From Alteromonas hispanica (GTDB taxonomy: Bacteria; Pseudomonadota; Gammaproteobacteria; Enterobacterales; Alteromonadaceae), in the NCBI RefSeq assembly GCF_010500915.1, contig NZ_JAAAWP010000003.1, positions 62,001 through 126,000 on the forward strand: a stretch of DNA of 64,000 nucleotides. The letters are read 5' to 3'. A program made the translations under genes and the position numbers. This document shows, piece by piece, positions 1 to 9,173 of the stretch (the stretch's first letter is position 1; every line of letters begins with the position of its first letter). Below the pieces are notes generated by a model. The model saw nothing but the letters and a program-made list of their open reading frames with translations, did not search any database and was not told where the DNA came from.

Positions 1-418
1 TAAAGAAAAGCTTACGCTGTGCCTTAGTTGTTGCCACTTTCACGATGCGCCAATTTTTCAGAACGAACTCGTGAATTTCAGCTTTTATCCAATGAACAGC
101 AAAAGAAACCAAGCGAACACCCACAGTAGGGTCGAAACGCTTCACTGCCTTCATCAGACCAATATTACCTTCTTGAATGAGATCAGCCTGCGGTAAGCCA
201 TACCCTGAATATGATTTTGCAATATGCACAACAAAGCGAAGGTGCGACATTACCAGCTTGCGCGCTGCTTGTAGATCTTCATCATCACGAAGACGCACTG
301 CCAACTCGCGCTCTTCTTCGGCACTGAGCATATCAATGCGGCTTACAGCTTGAATGTAGCCTTCGATGCTACCGCTGTGTGGCACTGACATGGCCATAGA
401 TTGCAAATTGTTGCTCAT
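1..418 (-). CDS. rpoH: RNA polymerase heat-shock sigma factor RpoH (sigma-32), N-terminal part only
   Basis: The gene starts at the ATG complementary to 416-418 and runs off the left edge of the window, so about 139 codons are visible. The translation begins [16 protein letters not shown] and continues through sigma regions 1.2 and 2. It includes [12 protein letters not shown], the region 2 core [37 protein letters not shown], and the -10-recognising segment [20 protein letters not shown] followed by [16 protein letters not shown]. The pattern matches RpoH rather than RpoD or RpoS. The protein directs RNA polymerase to heat-shock promoters. In many gammaproteobacteria it lies directly after ftsYEX. 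Here two EAL-HDOD genes on the other strand separate it from ftsX. The C-terminal half, with region 4, is not visible. Confidence 0.95.
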   Translation of the reverse strand, partial: MSNNLQSMAMSVPHSGSIEGYIQAVSRIDMLSAEEERELAVRLRDDEDLQAARKLVMSHLRFVVHIAKSYSGYGLPQADLIQEGNIGLMKAVKRFDPTVGVRLVSFAVHWIKAEIHEFVLKNWRIVKVATTKAQRKLFF

Positions 419-872
419 TGTTCACCTCATCAAATGCGGCTCTGCACTTTACTTACAGAGCTGCGCGAGACCAAAATACTATAAAGAAGCCCGAACGATA
501 TGTTGGTATAAGGACGACTGCTACAATATCAAGACCTGTAGATCAAAAAAAAGTTCAAAACTTATCGCCCCACAACACCCTTAATAATAAAATATTTTCT
601 TAAGGGGTTTCAACACTCATGTGGCGTTTTTAAGTGTGTACTGCTTAGTATACCGTAATTTAGCGCAAAACGTTTACTTTGGTCTCAACTATCTGTTGCT
701 CAACGTTGATATTAAACATTGTGCACTTTTCAACTAGCATGTAGTCTATTCAGCATACAGGTGTAAGTGGGCAAATTGGAAGTTTCCTCGAGTTTTTACA
801 CCGAGAAAGAGCAACAGTACCAATTGCTGTAGGTAGTAAGAAGTTGCCAAGAAAGACAGTTCAAGGATAAAC
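419..872. promoter_or_regulatory. 454-bp divergent intergenic region between rpoH and the first EAL-HDOD gene
   Basis: No convincing gene is seen; two short open frames here overlap the rpoH start or have no start signals. The segment should hold promoters in both directions. A candidate rpoH promoter on the minus strand has TTGAAA at 613-608 and TATTAT at 589-584 with an 18-bp spacer, which would give a leader of about 160 nt. This is inferred from base matches only. Confidence 0.35.
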
Positions 873-2099
873 ATGTTTGCATACGTTGCCAGACAGCCGA
901 TATTTGACGTAGACAGAGAAGTATTTGCCTACGAGTTACTTTTTCGTATAGGCGAAGATAATTGCTTCCCAGATATTCCGCCTGACGAGGCAACGTCAAA
1001 AATACTCACCTCTACTCATCTAAGTCTCGGAATTGAAGAAATAACCGGCGATAAAAAAGCCTTTATTAACTTTCATCGCGATACTCTTATGTTCCGCTTC
1101 CCCACTTCCCTTGACGCCAGCAAAGTCGTTATAGAGGTTGTTGAAACCGTTGATGTTGATGACGCTCTTATCGCAGCGTGCAAGCACATTCGTGGACTGG
1201 GCTATCCTATTGCACTTGATGATTACGATATGGATGGAAAATGGGAGGCTTTCATTCCTTTCACTAGTATTGTAAAGATTGATATCACTGAAATTGCTCA
1301 CGAGGAAATCCCCGCTCTTGTCAAACGATTCAAATCAAACAAAATCAAATTGGTAGCGGAAAAAATTGAAACCTATGAGGAATTTCATACGTTCAAGGAG
1401 ATGGGGTTTGATTATTTTCAAGGCTACTTCCTTGCTCGGCCTGAAATAGTTAGGCATAGAAAAATAGGGCCAAATAAACTCACTATGCTCGAGTTACTGT
1501 CATTGAGTAGCCAAGCAAACCTTAACTTAGCAAAAGTTCAAGCCATTGTTGAGCGCGATCCATCGTTAACTTACTTGCTTCTGCGTTTTATTAACAACCC
1601 AATGGTTAATAAGCGTCATAAAATAAATTCTCTGAAGCACGCACTCAACTTTATGGGCGAAGTAGAGGTTAAAAAGTTTATTTCACTGCTTGCTTTAGCA
1701 AACCTCAGTGACGGACAGCCCTCAGAATTAATGCAAATGGCTTTGGTGAGAGCAAAATTCTGTGAACTGGTTTACCTAGCGGTGAATAAACAAAAAAGTG
1801 CACATTCCGGCTTTTTAGTCGGCTTGCTGTCGCTACTCGACGCAATGATGGAACAACGAATAGAAGATGTTGTGAGCAAAGTCCCTCTCGATGATGATGT
1901 AAAAGACGCCTTATGCGGTCGACACAATGTACTCAGAGAGTGCTTGGTGCTGTCTACCCAGTTTGAGATTGCACGGTGGGCGAGTATAAAACAGTTTTCC
2001 GCAAAGCATGGGATAAGCCAATCGTTACTTCATAGCTATTACAATGAAGCTATAAAATGGGCAAAGCACTTGCACAACGCGGCGCTAGAAAAAACCTAA
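873..2099 (+). CDS. EAL-HDOD domain signalling protein (first of two paralogues)
   Basis: The 408-residue protein has an N-terminal EAL (c-di-GMP phosphodiesterase-type) domain at about residues 1-200 and an HDOD domain at about 200-400. The EAL signature reads YELLFR (E21). Most metal and catalytic positions have plausible counterparts: Asn in FINFHRD, Glu in IEVVE, DD in ALDDYD, Lys-Asp in VKIDI, Glu in VAEKIE and Gln in FQGYF. Some hydrolase activity is therefore possible. The HDOD part contains FINNPMVNKRHKI and LNFMGEVEVKKFISLLALANL. The architecture is that of the YuxH/CdgJ family, which affects motility and adhesion in Vibrio. The next gene is a close paralogue, and the two share their domain order and many identical blocks. 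The start is the ATG at 873; the preceding AAGGA at about 862-866 fits as ribosome binding site. Confidence 0.88.
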   Translation: MFAYVARQPIFDVDREVFAYELLFRIGEDNCFPDIPPDEATSKILTSTHLSLGIEEITGDKKAFINFHRDTLMFRFPTSLDASKVVIEVVETVDVDDALIAACKHIRGLGYPIALDDYDMDGKWEAFIPFTSIVKIDITEIAHEEIPALVKRFKSNKIKLVAEKIETYEEFHTFKEMGFDYFQGYFLARPEIVRHRKIGPNKLTMLELLSLSSQANLNLAKVQAIVERDPSLTYLLLRFINNPMVNKRHKINSLKHALNFMGEVEVKKFISLLALANLSDGQPSELMQMALVRAKFCELVYLAVNKQKSAHSGFLVGLLSLLDAMMEQRIEDVVSKVPLDDDVKDALCGRHNVLRECLVLSTQFEIARWASIKQFSAKHGISQSLLHSYYNEAIKWAKHLHNAALEKT

Positions 2100-2249
2100 C
2101 GCTTCAAGCAAATATAGATGTGTATTAAAAATGTACTGTAATCATTGTTTGTGTGAGGCCAATGTCATAATCTACCGGATAAAGCCCATTTTTGGTGGCA
2201 GTGAGACAGCATTGAATAAAGGTATTGTTTTACACGTCGATATCTTAGT

Positions 2250-2300
2250 GTAGTAAAAGATGGGTAGCAAAAGAACTGTAGTAAAAGATGGGTAGCAAAA
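2250..2300. repeat. Two 23-bp direct repeats upstream of the second EAL-HDOD gene
   Basis: The unit GTAGTAAAAGATGGGTAGCA followed by AAA occurs at 2250-2272 and again, identical, at 2278-2300. The period is 28 bp and the repeats end 64 bp before the start codon of the downstream gene. They could be paired regulator sites or a recent slippage duplication. No protein is known to bind here. Confidence 0.85.
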
Positions 2301-2364
2301 AAGCAATTAGTCAATACACGAAAAAAAGCACAACAAAAGCTGTGTGTATCATCAGGAATTAAAT

Positions 2365-3618
2365 ATGTTCGCGTTTATCGCTCGTCAGCCTATTTTAGAT
2401 AAAGAAAAAAGCGTATTTGCCTACGAGTTACTTTTCCGGGATGGAAAAGGTGGGGCGTACCCCGAGCATCAAGAAGAAAAGTCGAAGTTTATAGCCGATA
2501 ACTTCCACCCTCTTGGTCTTGATGATATTAGCGGCGAGAAAACCTCATTTATCACATTTTCTACCGATACACTTGTTTCTCGATTTCCCACCAACCTCAA
2601 TCCAGATTCCGTTGTCGTGGAGCTTGCCAACCCAGCTGACACAAGCAATGGCTTGTTTGAAGCTTGTCAGCACATTAAGCAGATGGGTTTCAAACTGGCA
2701 ATAGACGATCCTATGATGATAGGTGCCGAACACGATATTTTTCCACTGATTGATATTGTAAAGGTAGACGTTTCAAAAGCTCGGTTTGATAACCGCCTTG
2801 AAAACATAGAGAAACACATTCCTCGTTATCATGACGAGAATAAAAAGTTAGTTGCCGAACAAGTTGACTCACAAGATCACTTCACGACATGTATCGACTT
2901 GGGCTTCGACTTTTTCCAAGGCTATTTTTTCTGCCAGCCAGAAGCGCGAATCTTAAGGCAATTGCCCGCGTCCAAAATGAATATTGTGGACCTAATGGCT
3001 GAAAGTGGAAAAGTTAACTTTGATATCGATAGAACGACACAAATTATTGAGCGGGATGCTACGTTAAGCTTTTTACTACTCAAATTTATCAATAATCCCA
3101 CTATTAACAAGCGCTATAAAATTACATCGCTAAAACATGCACTTAATTATATGGGCGAAGTGGAAATAAAGAAATTTATTGCCCTGCTAAGCCTCACGCA
3201 TATTGCCGATGACAAGCCGCTAGAAATCATCCACATGTCATTAGTTCGAGCAAAGTTCTTCGACCTATTAGCCGAACGAAGGGGCTTTAAGAATAATCCG
3301 CCCATCGCGTTTTTAGTCGGGCTGTTTTCGCTACTTGAGGGGTTATTAGATCAATCTATGAGCGATATTGTCAAACAACTGCCCTTAGCAGATGATGTGA
3401 ACAACGCATTGTTAGGTAAGAATGCTGAACTCAATAACTATTCTGCGCTAGTGCGCGGATTTGAAAGTGCAATTTGGATGAATGTGATTAAACAAGCCAA
3501 GCTGCTCGATATAGATCAGAAGCAACTCCATATGCTTTACAACCAAGCAATTGTTTGGGGGAACGGTATTCGAAGCGCCATTTCCACCCATTTTCCAACG
3601 GCCAGTGCCCAGGGCTAA
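2365..3618 (+). CDS. EAL-HDOD domain signalling protein (second paralogue, more degenerate EAL)
   Basis: This is a 417-residue paralogue of the preceding gene, with an EAL domain followed by an HDOD domain. I chose the ATG at 2365 over an in-frame GTG at 2344 because AGGA lies 7 bp before the ATG and the resulting N terminus (MFAFIARQPIL) aligns with the first copy (MFAYVARQPIF). The EAL signature is YELLFR again, but the metal-binding Asn of the NxS block is replaced (FITFSTD) and the ExTE block reads VELANPAD, so catalysis is doubtful. The HDOD segment FINNPTINKRYKITSLKHAL is nearly the same as in the first copy. Direct repeats lie just upstream. The pair looks like a tandem duplication in which the second copy has drifted towards a binding or scaffold role (inference). 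Confidence 0.87.
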   Translation: MFAFIARQPILDKEKSVFAYELLFRDGKGGAYPEHQEEKSKFIADNFHPLGLDDISGEKTSFITFSTDTLVSRFPTNLNPDSVVVELANPADTSNGLFEACQHIKQMGFKLAIDDPMMIGAEHDIFPLIDIVKVDVSKARFDNRLENIEKHIPRYHDENKKLVAEQVDSQDHFTTCIDLGFDFFQGYFFCQPEARILRQLPASKMNIVDLMAESGKVNFDIDRTTQIIERDATLSFLLLKFINNPTINKRYKITSLKHALNYMGEVEIKKFIALLSLTHIADDKPLEIIHMSLVRAKFFDLLAERRGFKNNPPIAFLVGLFSLLEGLLDQSMSDIVKQLPLADDVNNALLGKNAELNNYSALVRGFESAIWMNVIKQAKLLDIDQKQLHMLYNQAIVWGNGIRSAISTHFPTASAQG

Positions 3619-3639
3619 CTATTACTTCGAACCGCTTCG

Positions 3640-4620
3640 CTATTGAGGCTCTATCTGCCTAACATGGCGCTGTACGGATATTAATGAACCTAGTAGCCCT
3701 AATAATACCGAGAGCCCTAACATGGTAAATAGTGCGCTTCCTGTGAGGCCTGTAATGTTGAACTCTTTTTGATACATTGCTGCAAAGGTTGCAATACTGC
3801 TGTCCATCCACCACAGAATGATAATAACGGCAAACCATGCCATTAAGCCGCCAAGCAACCCATACCAAAAGCCGGTATAGAGAAACGGTCGATGGATAAA
3901 TGCATCTGTTGCTCCAACGAGCTTCATGACAACGATTTCGTCATTTTTGTTGAGGATATTAAGTCGAATGGTGTTCCCTATAATCAGTACCACTGCAATA
4001 AAAAGTAATACACCGATAAGCATAACTAAATCGCTCGCAATGGCTATCACCGCATATAAGCGCTCAAGCCACTCGATATCTAGCTTGCCAATATCGACTT
4101 CCCTTTGCTGCCTTAATTTATCTAGTAAAGCTCTTGCGGCACTTGGCGAACCATTCTTTTCAGTGGGAGTTACCAAAACCACATCGGGCAGCGGGTTCTT
4201 CTCTAAGTAAGCAATAGCATCGCCGAGCCCCGACAAGTGCTGGAATTCTTTTAATGCATCATCGGCAGGAATATAGACAACGCTCTCAATCTCTTGCCAT
4301 GTGTTAAGCCGCGCTACTAACTGCTGTGAACGGTTAGCGCTAATATCTGGCTTTAAAAAAAGCGATATTTCAGACGCCTGATCCCAGCCTGCGGTAATTT
4401 TTTCTGTATTTTTCACCATGATGTAAAGGGTGCTCGGCAAAGTAATACTCAGCCCTAAAACCCCAATAGTCATTAGTGACGCTATTGGCTGTCGCCAAAG
4501 CTCCCCTAAACTCGAAAGTGCTTGCCTGACATGACTCACGAAGAACATGACAAACCCCTGCAAAACAGATACTTTTGAGGAAGAAGCCCCTTTAGCCCGA
4601 CCTTTAAACAATATACTCAT
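3640..4620 (-). CDS. ftsX: Cell division ABC-type membrane protein FtsX
   Basis: FtsX is the membrane partner of FtsE. In the divisome the pair transmits ATP-driven conformational change to periplasmic amidase activators such as EnvC. The 326-residue protein shows a cytoplasmic N terminus, a first membrane helix at about 50-70 (IASLMTIGVLGLSITLPSTL), a periplasmic domain at about 75-200 containing the segment QEIESVVYIPADDALKEF, and three further helices at about 205-320 with the typical GNTIRLNILN and VMKLVGATDAFI blocks. Its start overlaps the ftsE stop by 4 nt (ATGA), indicating translational coupling. The gene ends 21 bp from the convergent EAL-HDOD gene. Confidence 0.96.
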   Translation of the reverse strand: MSILFKGRAKGASSSKVSVLQGFVMFFVSHVRQALSSLGELWRQPIASLMTIGVLGLSITLPSTLYIMVKNTEKITAGWDQASEISLFLKPDISANRSQQLVARLNTWQEIESVVYIPADDALKEFQHLSGLGDAIAYLEKNPLPDVVLVTPTEKNGSPSAARALLDKLRQQREVDIGKLDIEWLERLYAVIAIASDLVMLIGVLLFIAVVLIIGNTIRLNILNKNDEIVVMKLVGATDAFIHRPFLYTGFWYGLLGGLMAWFAVIIILWWMDSSIATFAAMYQKEFNITGLTGSALFTMLGLSVLLGLLGSLISVQRHVRQIEPQ

Positions 4621-5321
4621 GAGCGTTCACCCTGTGATGTATACCCGCTATCACCGTCAGTAAGACCATCAGTGATCATTTGTCCGTTTTTCAACGTTAA
4701 TGTGCGGTAACGCATACGGGCAATTAAGCCCAGATCGTGGGTAGCAATAAGCACGGAAACCCCAGCCTGATTAAAGTCTTCGAACAAGCGGATTATTTCC
4801 ATGGACAGTTTGGGATCGAGGTTACCTGTAGGTTCATCAGCGAGTAGCAAAGGGGGTTTGTTCACCACGGCTCTCGCTATGCCCACTCTCTGCTGCTCAC
4901 CGCCCGATAGCGTGATGGGTAAACTGCGGCTTTTGTCTCTGAGCCCGACCATTTCAAGAGCGGCATCTACGCGCTTGCGTATTTCTTTGTGCGTGTAGCC
5001 TTCGATAACCAGTGGCAAAGCGACATTGTCGGCAACGGTTTTATCCATAAGCAGCTGATGGCTTTGAAATATCATCCCGATATCTCGGCGTATAAACGCG
5101 ATATCCCGGCGGCTTATTTTGTTGAGATCATGACCATTAATGAGCACACGCCCCACTGTAGGTCGTTCCATAATACTAATAAGTTTAAGCAGGGTACTTT
5201 TACCGGCCCCGGAATGACCGGTTAAAAACGCCATTTCGCCAGGGGCAATGTGAAAATTCACTTTGCTGAGCGCCCGCTGGCCGCCGGGATAGGTTTTGCT
5301 TACCTGCTCAAACTTTATCAT
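4617..5321 (-). CDS. ftsE: Cell division ATP-binding protein FtsE
   Basis: This 234-residue ABC ATPase works with FtsX at the division septum. It has a Walker A motif GHSGAGKST at about residues 35-43, a Q-loop at MIFQSHQLL, the ABC signature LSGGEQQRVGIARA, and Walker B LLLADEPTGNLDP followed by the H-loop in ATHDLGLI. The length is slightly above the usual 222 residues because of a short C-terminal extension ending SGYTSQGERS. It lies between ftsY and ftsX on the minus strand. It is 25 bp from ftsY and overlaps ftsX by 4 nt, consistent with one operon. Confidence 0.97.
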   Translation of the reverse strand: MIKFEQVSKTYPGGQRALSKVNFHIAPGEMAFLTGHSGAGKSTLLKLISIMERPTVGRVLINGHDLNKISRRDIAFIRRDIGMIFQSHQLLMDKTVADNVALPLVIEGYTHKEIRKRVDAALEMVGLRDKSRSLPITLSGGEQQRVGIARAVVNKPPLLLADEPTGNLDPKLSMEIIRLFEDFNQAGVSVLIATHDLGLIARMRYRTLTLKNGQMITDGLTDGDSGYTSQGERS

Positions 5322-5346
5322 TTTTACATCCTAAAACTTGAATACC

Positions 5347-6870
5347 CTAACTTGCTGGCGTATCTAGCTCGCTAAACAGGGCATCAATAAACTCTTCACC
5401 GTCAAACTGACGTAAGTCGTCAATTCCCTCGCCCACACCAATGTATCGAATTGGTATGCCGAATTGATCGGCTACAGAGAAAATCACGCCGCCTTTTGCT
5501 GTGCCATCTAACTTAGTTAACGTTATACCGGTTAAGCCTACAGCTTCGTTGAACAACTTGGCCTGACTGATTGCATTTTGGCCAGTTCCGGCATCTAGCG
5601 TTAACATAACTTCATGTGGCGCGTTAGGGTTGAGCTTTTTCATTACCCTAACCACTTTTTTCAGCTCTTCCATAAGGTTATCTTTATTTTGTAAACGCCC
5701 TGCGGTGTCCGCAATAAGAATATCAGAGCCTCTGGATTTTGCGGCTTCAAGGGCATCGTATAAAACCGACGCACTATCTGCCCCTGTATGCTGGGCAATA
5801 ACGGGAATACTGTTACGCTCGCCCCATACTTGCAATTGCTCTACCGCAGCTGCACGGAAGGTGTCGCCCGCTGCTAACATGACTTTCTTGCCCTGTTGCT
5901 GAAACTGCTTGGCTAACTTGCCTATAGTGGTGGTTTTACCCACACCGTTTACGCCCACCATCAAAATAACAAATGGGCCCTCTTCGGCATTGTGCTTCTG
6001 TAACACGTCATTTAACGGCTCATTGACGTTAGCAAGCATTCCAGACATTTGCTGTTTTAGGATATCGAGCAGTGCCTCGGCATCTTTCAAGTCTTTTCGG
6101 GATGCACTTTCAGTAAGGTGATTGATAACTTTTTGCGTAGTGTCCATGCCTACATCAGCAACAAGCAGTTGAGTTTCTAAGTCTTCATACAGCTCATCAT
6201 CAATGACTTTGCCTTTAAACAAACTAACAATACCGCTACCAATATTTTCTTTGGTTCGCGATAGGCTTTCTTTTAGTCGAGCAAATAGAGATTTCTTTTC
6301 TTTTGCTGGCTGTGGCTCTTCGGCGACGGTATCTTCAGCGCCGGTATTTGCAACAGTGTTCTCATCTTCAACACTGGCAGTGGAAGCTTCTTCAACAGGA
6401 GGGGGATTGCTGGACGGTGGTTGCACCTGTGACTTGTCTGCTTGTTTTTGCTCGCTATCTACAGCTTGATTTATGCTTTCACTCGCATCATCGTCAGCAG
6501 AAGAAAAGTCTAGCGGTGCCTGACTTTTTGCTGCGTCATCGTTTTCTGTTGGCTCTGCGGTTGCCTCGACAAAATCAGATTCACTGATACTTTCTGGAGC
6601 GGCAGTAACTGCACTATCGTTATTATTAGCGTCTTCAACAGTGCTTTCAACAGCGTCGACAATAGTATCGCGTATAGCTTCGTTACCATCTGTCGTCTCG
6701 GACGCTAAAGAGGGTACTTCCTCTTTTTGCTGCGGCGCTGTGGCTGTCTCTTCGCTAGCTGATTTTTCAGCCGAGACTGCCGCTTCTTCTGCAGAGTGCT
6801 CTTTCGCCTGCTGCTCTTTTTGTTTTTCCGCTTTTTTGTTCTTGCTGAACCAGCCAAAAAGTTTCGACAT
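5347..6870 (-). CDS. ftsY: Signal recognition particle receptor FtsY
   Basis: FtsY is the GTPase that receives SRP-ribosome complexes at the inner membrane. The 507-residue protein has a long, strongly acidic and low-complexity A domain (about residues 1-190, rich in Glu, Ala and Ser), then the N domain and the GTPase G domain. The P-loop GVNGVGKTTTIGKLAKQ lies at about residue 305. Further motifs are DTFRAAAVEQL, the G3 block DTAGRLQNK, and TKLDGTAKGG for guanine specificity. The C terminus GVGEGIDDLRQFDGEEFIDALF is typical. The acidic A domain varies between species and is of usual size here. The gene heads the ftsYEX operon and is divergent from rsmD. Confidence 0.97.
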   Translation of the reverse strand: MSKLFGWFSKNKKAEKQKEQQAKEHSAEEAAVSAEKSASEETATAPQQKEEVPSLASETTDGNEAIRDTIVDAVESTVEDANNNDSAVTAAPESISESDFVEATAEPTENDDAAKSQAPLDFSSADDDASESINQAVDSEQKQADKSQVQPPSSNPPPVEEASTASVEDENTVANTGAEDTVAEEPQPAKEKKSLFARLKESLSRTKENIGSGIVSLFKGKVIDDELYEDLETQLLVADVGMDTTQKVINHLTESASRKDLKDAEALLDILKQQMSGMLANVNEPLNDVLQKHNAEEGPFVILMVGVNGVGKTTTIGKLAKQFQQQGKKVMLAAGDTFRAAAVEQLQVWGERNSIPVIAQHTGADSASVLYDALEAAKSRGSDILIADTAGRLQNKDNLMEELKKVVRVMKKLNPNAPHEVMLTLDAGTGQNAISQAKLFNEAVGLTGITLTKLDGTAKGGVIFSVADQFGIPIRYIGVGEGIDDLRQFDGEEFIDALFSELDTPAS

Positions 6871-6936
6871 TGTTAGGACAAATCCTTATAAATTCTGAAC
6901 AAATTCGGCTACACTTGCCGTCTAATCTATAACAGC

Positions 6937-7626
6937 ATGATACCACTGTCAGTCACTATGAAGCGAGCCTCTCGCCCATCTAGGGCCATATCTTCTACAA
7001 AAAAACGTCAGCCTGCAAAAATTGACAGGAAAAAGAGAGGGCTAATTCGCATTATTAGCGGCCAGTGGCGTGGAAAACGACTCCCGGTACTTGATGCCGA
7101 GGGACTTAGGCCCACTACCGACAGAAACAAAGAAACCTTGTTCAACTGGCTGATGGCTTATGTTAACGATGCCCAGTGTTTAGACTGCTTTGCTGGGTCG
7201 GGAGGTTTAGGTTTGGAAGCCTTATCTCGCTATGCCAAACGGTGTGACTTCATAGAACTCGACAGGCAAGCCAGCGAGCAGTTGAGTAAAAATCTACAAA
7301 CACTGAACGTAGCAAATTCAGACGTAGCATCGGTCCATCAAGGCGATGCTTTGAAGGTTATCAAACAGCTTACAGGCACGCAGTACGATATTGTTTTTAT
7401 CGACCCGCCGTTTTATCAAGGTTTGGTAGAGCCTGTAGTCAGTGAAATAATCAACGCCAATATTGTGTCTAAAGGCAGCATGATTTACATCGAGCACGAA
7501 ACCGAACTGACGTCACTGTCGCTCCCTAGCCACTGGCAGGTGGTTAAAGAGAAGCGAACAGGTTCTTTGGTATACATGCTTGTTGAAGTAGGCGAGTCAA
7601 CCCCGCCAGAACAAGAAAGTGCCTAG
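6937..7626 (+). CDS. rsmD: 16S rRNA (guanine966-N2)-methyltransferase RsmD
   Basis: RsmD methylates G966 of 16S rRNA during small-subunit assembly, using S-adenosylmethionine. The visible motifs are IRIISGQWRGKRLPV near the start of the fold, LRPTTDRNKETLFNWL, the SAM-binding loop DCFAGSGGLGLEALSR, and the catalytic DPPF in IVFIDPPFYQG. The protein has a basic N-terminal tail rich in Lys and Arg. Two ATG codons are possible, at 6937 and 6958, and neither has a clear ribosome binding site, so the start is uncertain. It is divergent from ftsY with only 66 bp between them, the arrangement found in many gammaproteobacteria. Confidence 0.94.
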   Translation: MIPLSVTMKRASRPSRAISSTKKRQPAKIDRKKRGLIRIISGQWRGKRLPVLDAEGLRPTTDRNKETLFNWLMAYVNDAQCLDCFAGSGGLGLEALSRYAKRCDFIELDRQASEQLSKNLQTLNVANSDVASVHQGDALKVIKQLTGTQYDIVFIDPPFYQGLVEPVVSEIINANIVSKGSMIYIEHETELTSLSLPSHWQVVKEKRTGSLVYMLVEVGESTPPEQESA

Positions 7627-7637
7627 CGTGTGCTGAC

Positions 7638-8219
7638 CTAGCTTAAATCAAGGCCAATATTGGACATACCAGCTTCAAGAGCGAGCGCTCGCATCTCATC
7701 GGCGGCTTTTGCTGAAGATTTTGCTTGCTCAATATAATCTAGCATTTCGTTTTGCACTTCTACTTCAAACGCCATTAACGGGTGCTCCTTCACTGAGTCG
7801 TCATCGGCCTCCCCTGTGGCAAGTAAGTATGCCTCAACACTACCTTGAGATAGTTTGCTAATCACTACCGCACCTTGCGGGTCGTCACCTGCAACAAGGT
7901 TTAATAAGGAGGCAAGCCCAATGGCTGCATCAATGGCAGGATAAACACCGTAATTGTCGAACTCTTCCGTGTCTGGAGTAGCAAGCTCTACCTTTTCAAG
8001 CTGAACGGCAATATTGAATTTGCTTTTCGGTGACTTAAGCGTTTCCCAAACCAAGTTAAGGCAATTTCTTAGCGCGGCGGCATCGCCAGAATCGGTTACC
8101 TCACAAAATAGCGCATAGTTTGGTAGCATTCGCTCTAGTAGCGCTGCAGCAAAAGCAATAGCTTTAAAGCCTTCTAATGCTCTCACCCGACCAAATGTAT
8201 TTAATTTTTGCTTTGCCAT
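7638..8219 (-). CDS. YjaG family protein (DUF416)
   Basis: This 193-residue cytoplasmic protein resembles E. coli YjaG (DUF416) in length and in its blocks FEGFKAIAFAAALLERMLPNY-like start, CLNLVWE and GVYPAIDAAIGLASLLNL. The function of the family is not known. It is acidic and mostly helical and has no signal peptide or membrane segment. It lies immediately after the MarC family gene with no gap (stop and start adjacent at 8219/8220), so the two are probably co-transcribed. It is convergent with rsmD. Confidence 0.85.
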   Translation of the reverse strand: MAKQKLNTFGRVRALEGFKAIAFAAALLERMLPNYALFCEVTDSGDAAALRNCLNLVWETLKSPKSKFNIAVQLEKVELATPDTEEFDNYGVYPAIDAAIGLASLLNLVAGDDPQGAVVISKLSQGSVEAYLLATGEADDDSVKEHPLMAFEVEVQNEMLDYIEQAKSSAKAADEMRALALEAGMSNIGLDLS

Positions 8220-8822
8220 TTAAAGTGCTCCAGCGGCATGAATAAAGTATTTAGTAACACCATCAAGTAACATCTGAATGGCAATCATAACCAAGATCAT
8301 ACCCATTAATCGCTCCATGGCAACTAAACCACGCTCTCCCAATATTTTATGAAATACGTTCGAAAACATCAGAATAACAGCACTAATAGACCAAGACGCT
8401 GCTAGCGCAATAGACCAGTCGACCATGCGATCTGGCGACTGATTTGCTAACAGAATTAGCGCAGCAAGGGTTGAGGGCCCAGCTATCATGGGAATGGCAA
8501 GAGGAACGAGAAACGGTTCTTCGCCCACCGCAAGACCACTTGGGTTTCCCGAAGAAGGAAAAATCATTTTCAGTGCAATGAGAAACAGAATAATACCACC
8601 AGCAATGCTCACGGTTTCTTGTTCCACATTTAAGAAGTTGAGAACGGACTGACCACTAAATAAAAACAAGAATAAGATACCCAGAGCGAATAGAAGCTCG
8701 CGGATCAAAATAAACTGTCTTCGTTTAGGCTCTATAGACTTCAACACCGACATAAACACAGGCAAATTGCCCAAGGGATCCATGATCAGAAAAAGCATTA
8801 CAGCAGCAGACCATGTATCCAT
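8220..8822 (-). CDS. MarC family integral membrane protein (YhgN-like)
   Basis: This is a 200-residue protein with six predicted membrane helices. The family blocks FLIMDPLGNLPVFMSVL near the N terminus and VPLAIPMIAGPSTLAALI in the middle are characteristic of the MarC/UPF0056 family and closest in form to E. coli YhgN. Members are inner-membrane proteins of unproven function; an early link with multiple antibiotic resistance was not supported. The gene lies directly upstream of the yjaG-like gene on the same strand. Confidence 0.88.
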   Translation of the reverse strand: MDTWSAAVMLFLIMDPLGNLPVFMSVLKSIEPKRRQFILIRELLFALGILFLFLFSGQSVLNFLNVEQETVSIAGGIILFLIALKMIFPSSGNPSGLAVGEEPFLVPLAIPMIAGPSTLAALILLANQSPDRMVDWSIALAASWSISAVILMFSNVFHKILGERGLVAMERLMGMILVMIAIQMLLDGVTKYFIHAAGAL

Positions 8823-9173
8823 GCCAGTTATCTCCGGTAGTTAAAGAAGCTAAAAAGGCTCTAAAGATGCTGAGATTGCGCCAAGCCTTGGTTAAACGTT
8901 GCAATGGTAAACTAACTGCGCGCGCTTAAAAATAGCTTATGTGATTTAACTACAAATTTGCTGCCCGCAGTTGTTTATAAAAATCATCTCTCCTTACATC
9001 GTATTACATACAAGTTATTGCGAAAGGCCTGTCAATAAACAGGTAAATGCTGAAACAAGTTTAGATAAAAAATTAGGCATTTATTTCTAGTCTGACTATG
9101 CTAGATAAACCATGGCTAAAAATTTAGCTAGCAGCGAAAATACACAATAAAAACAGCATACGGAATAGAAACA
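8823..9173. other. 351-bp AT-rich intergenic region
   Basis: This lies between the divergent MarC family gene and the small HTH gene. No open frame with start signals, RNA gene or strong hairpin was recognised. It should hold the two divergent promoters, but I could not choose convincing -35/-10 pairs by eye. Confidence 0.5.
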
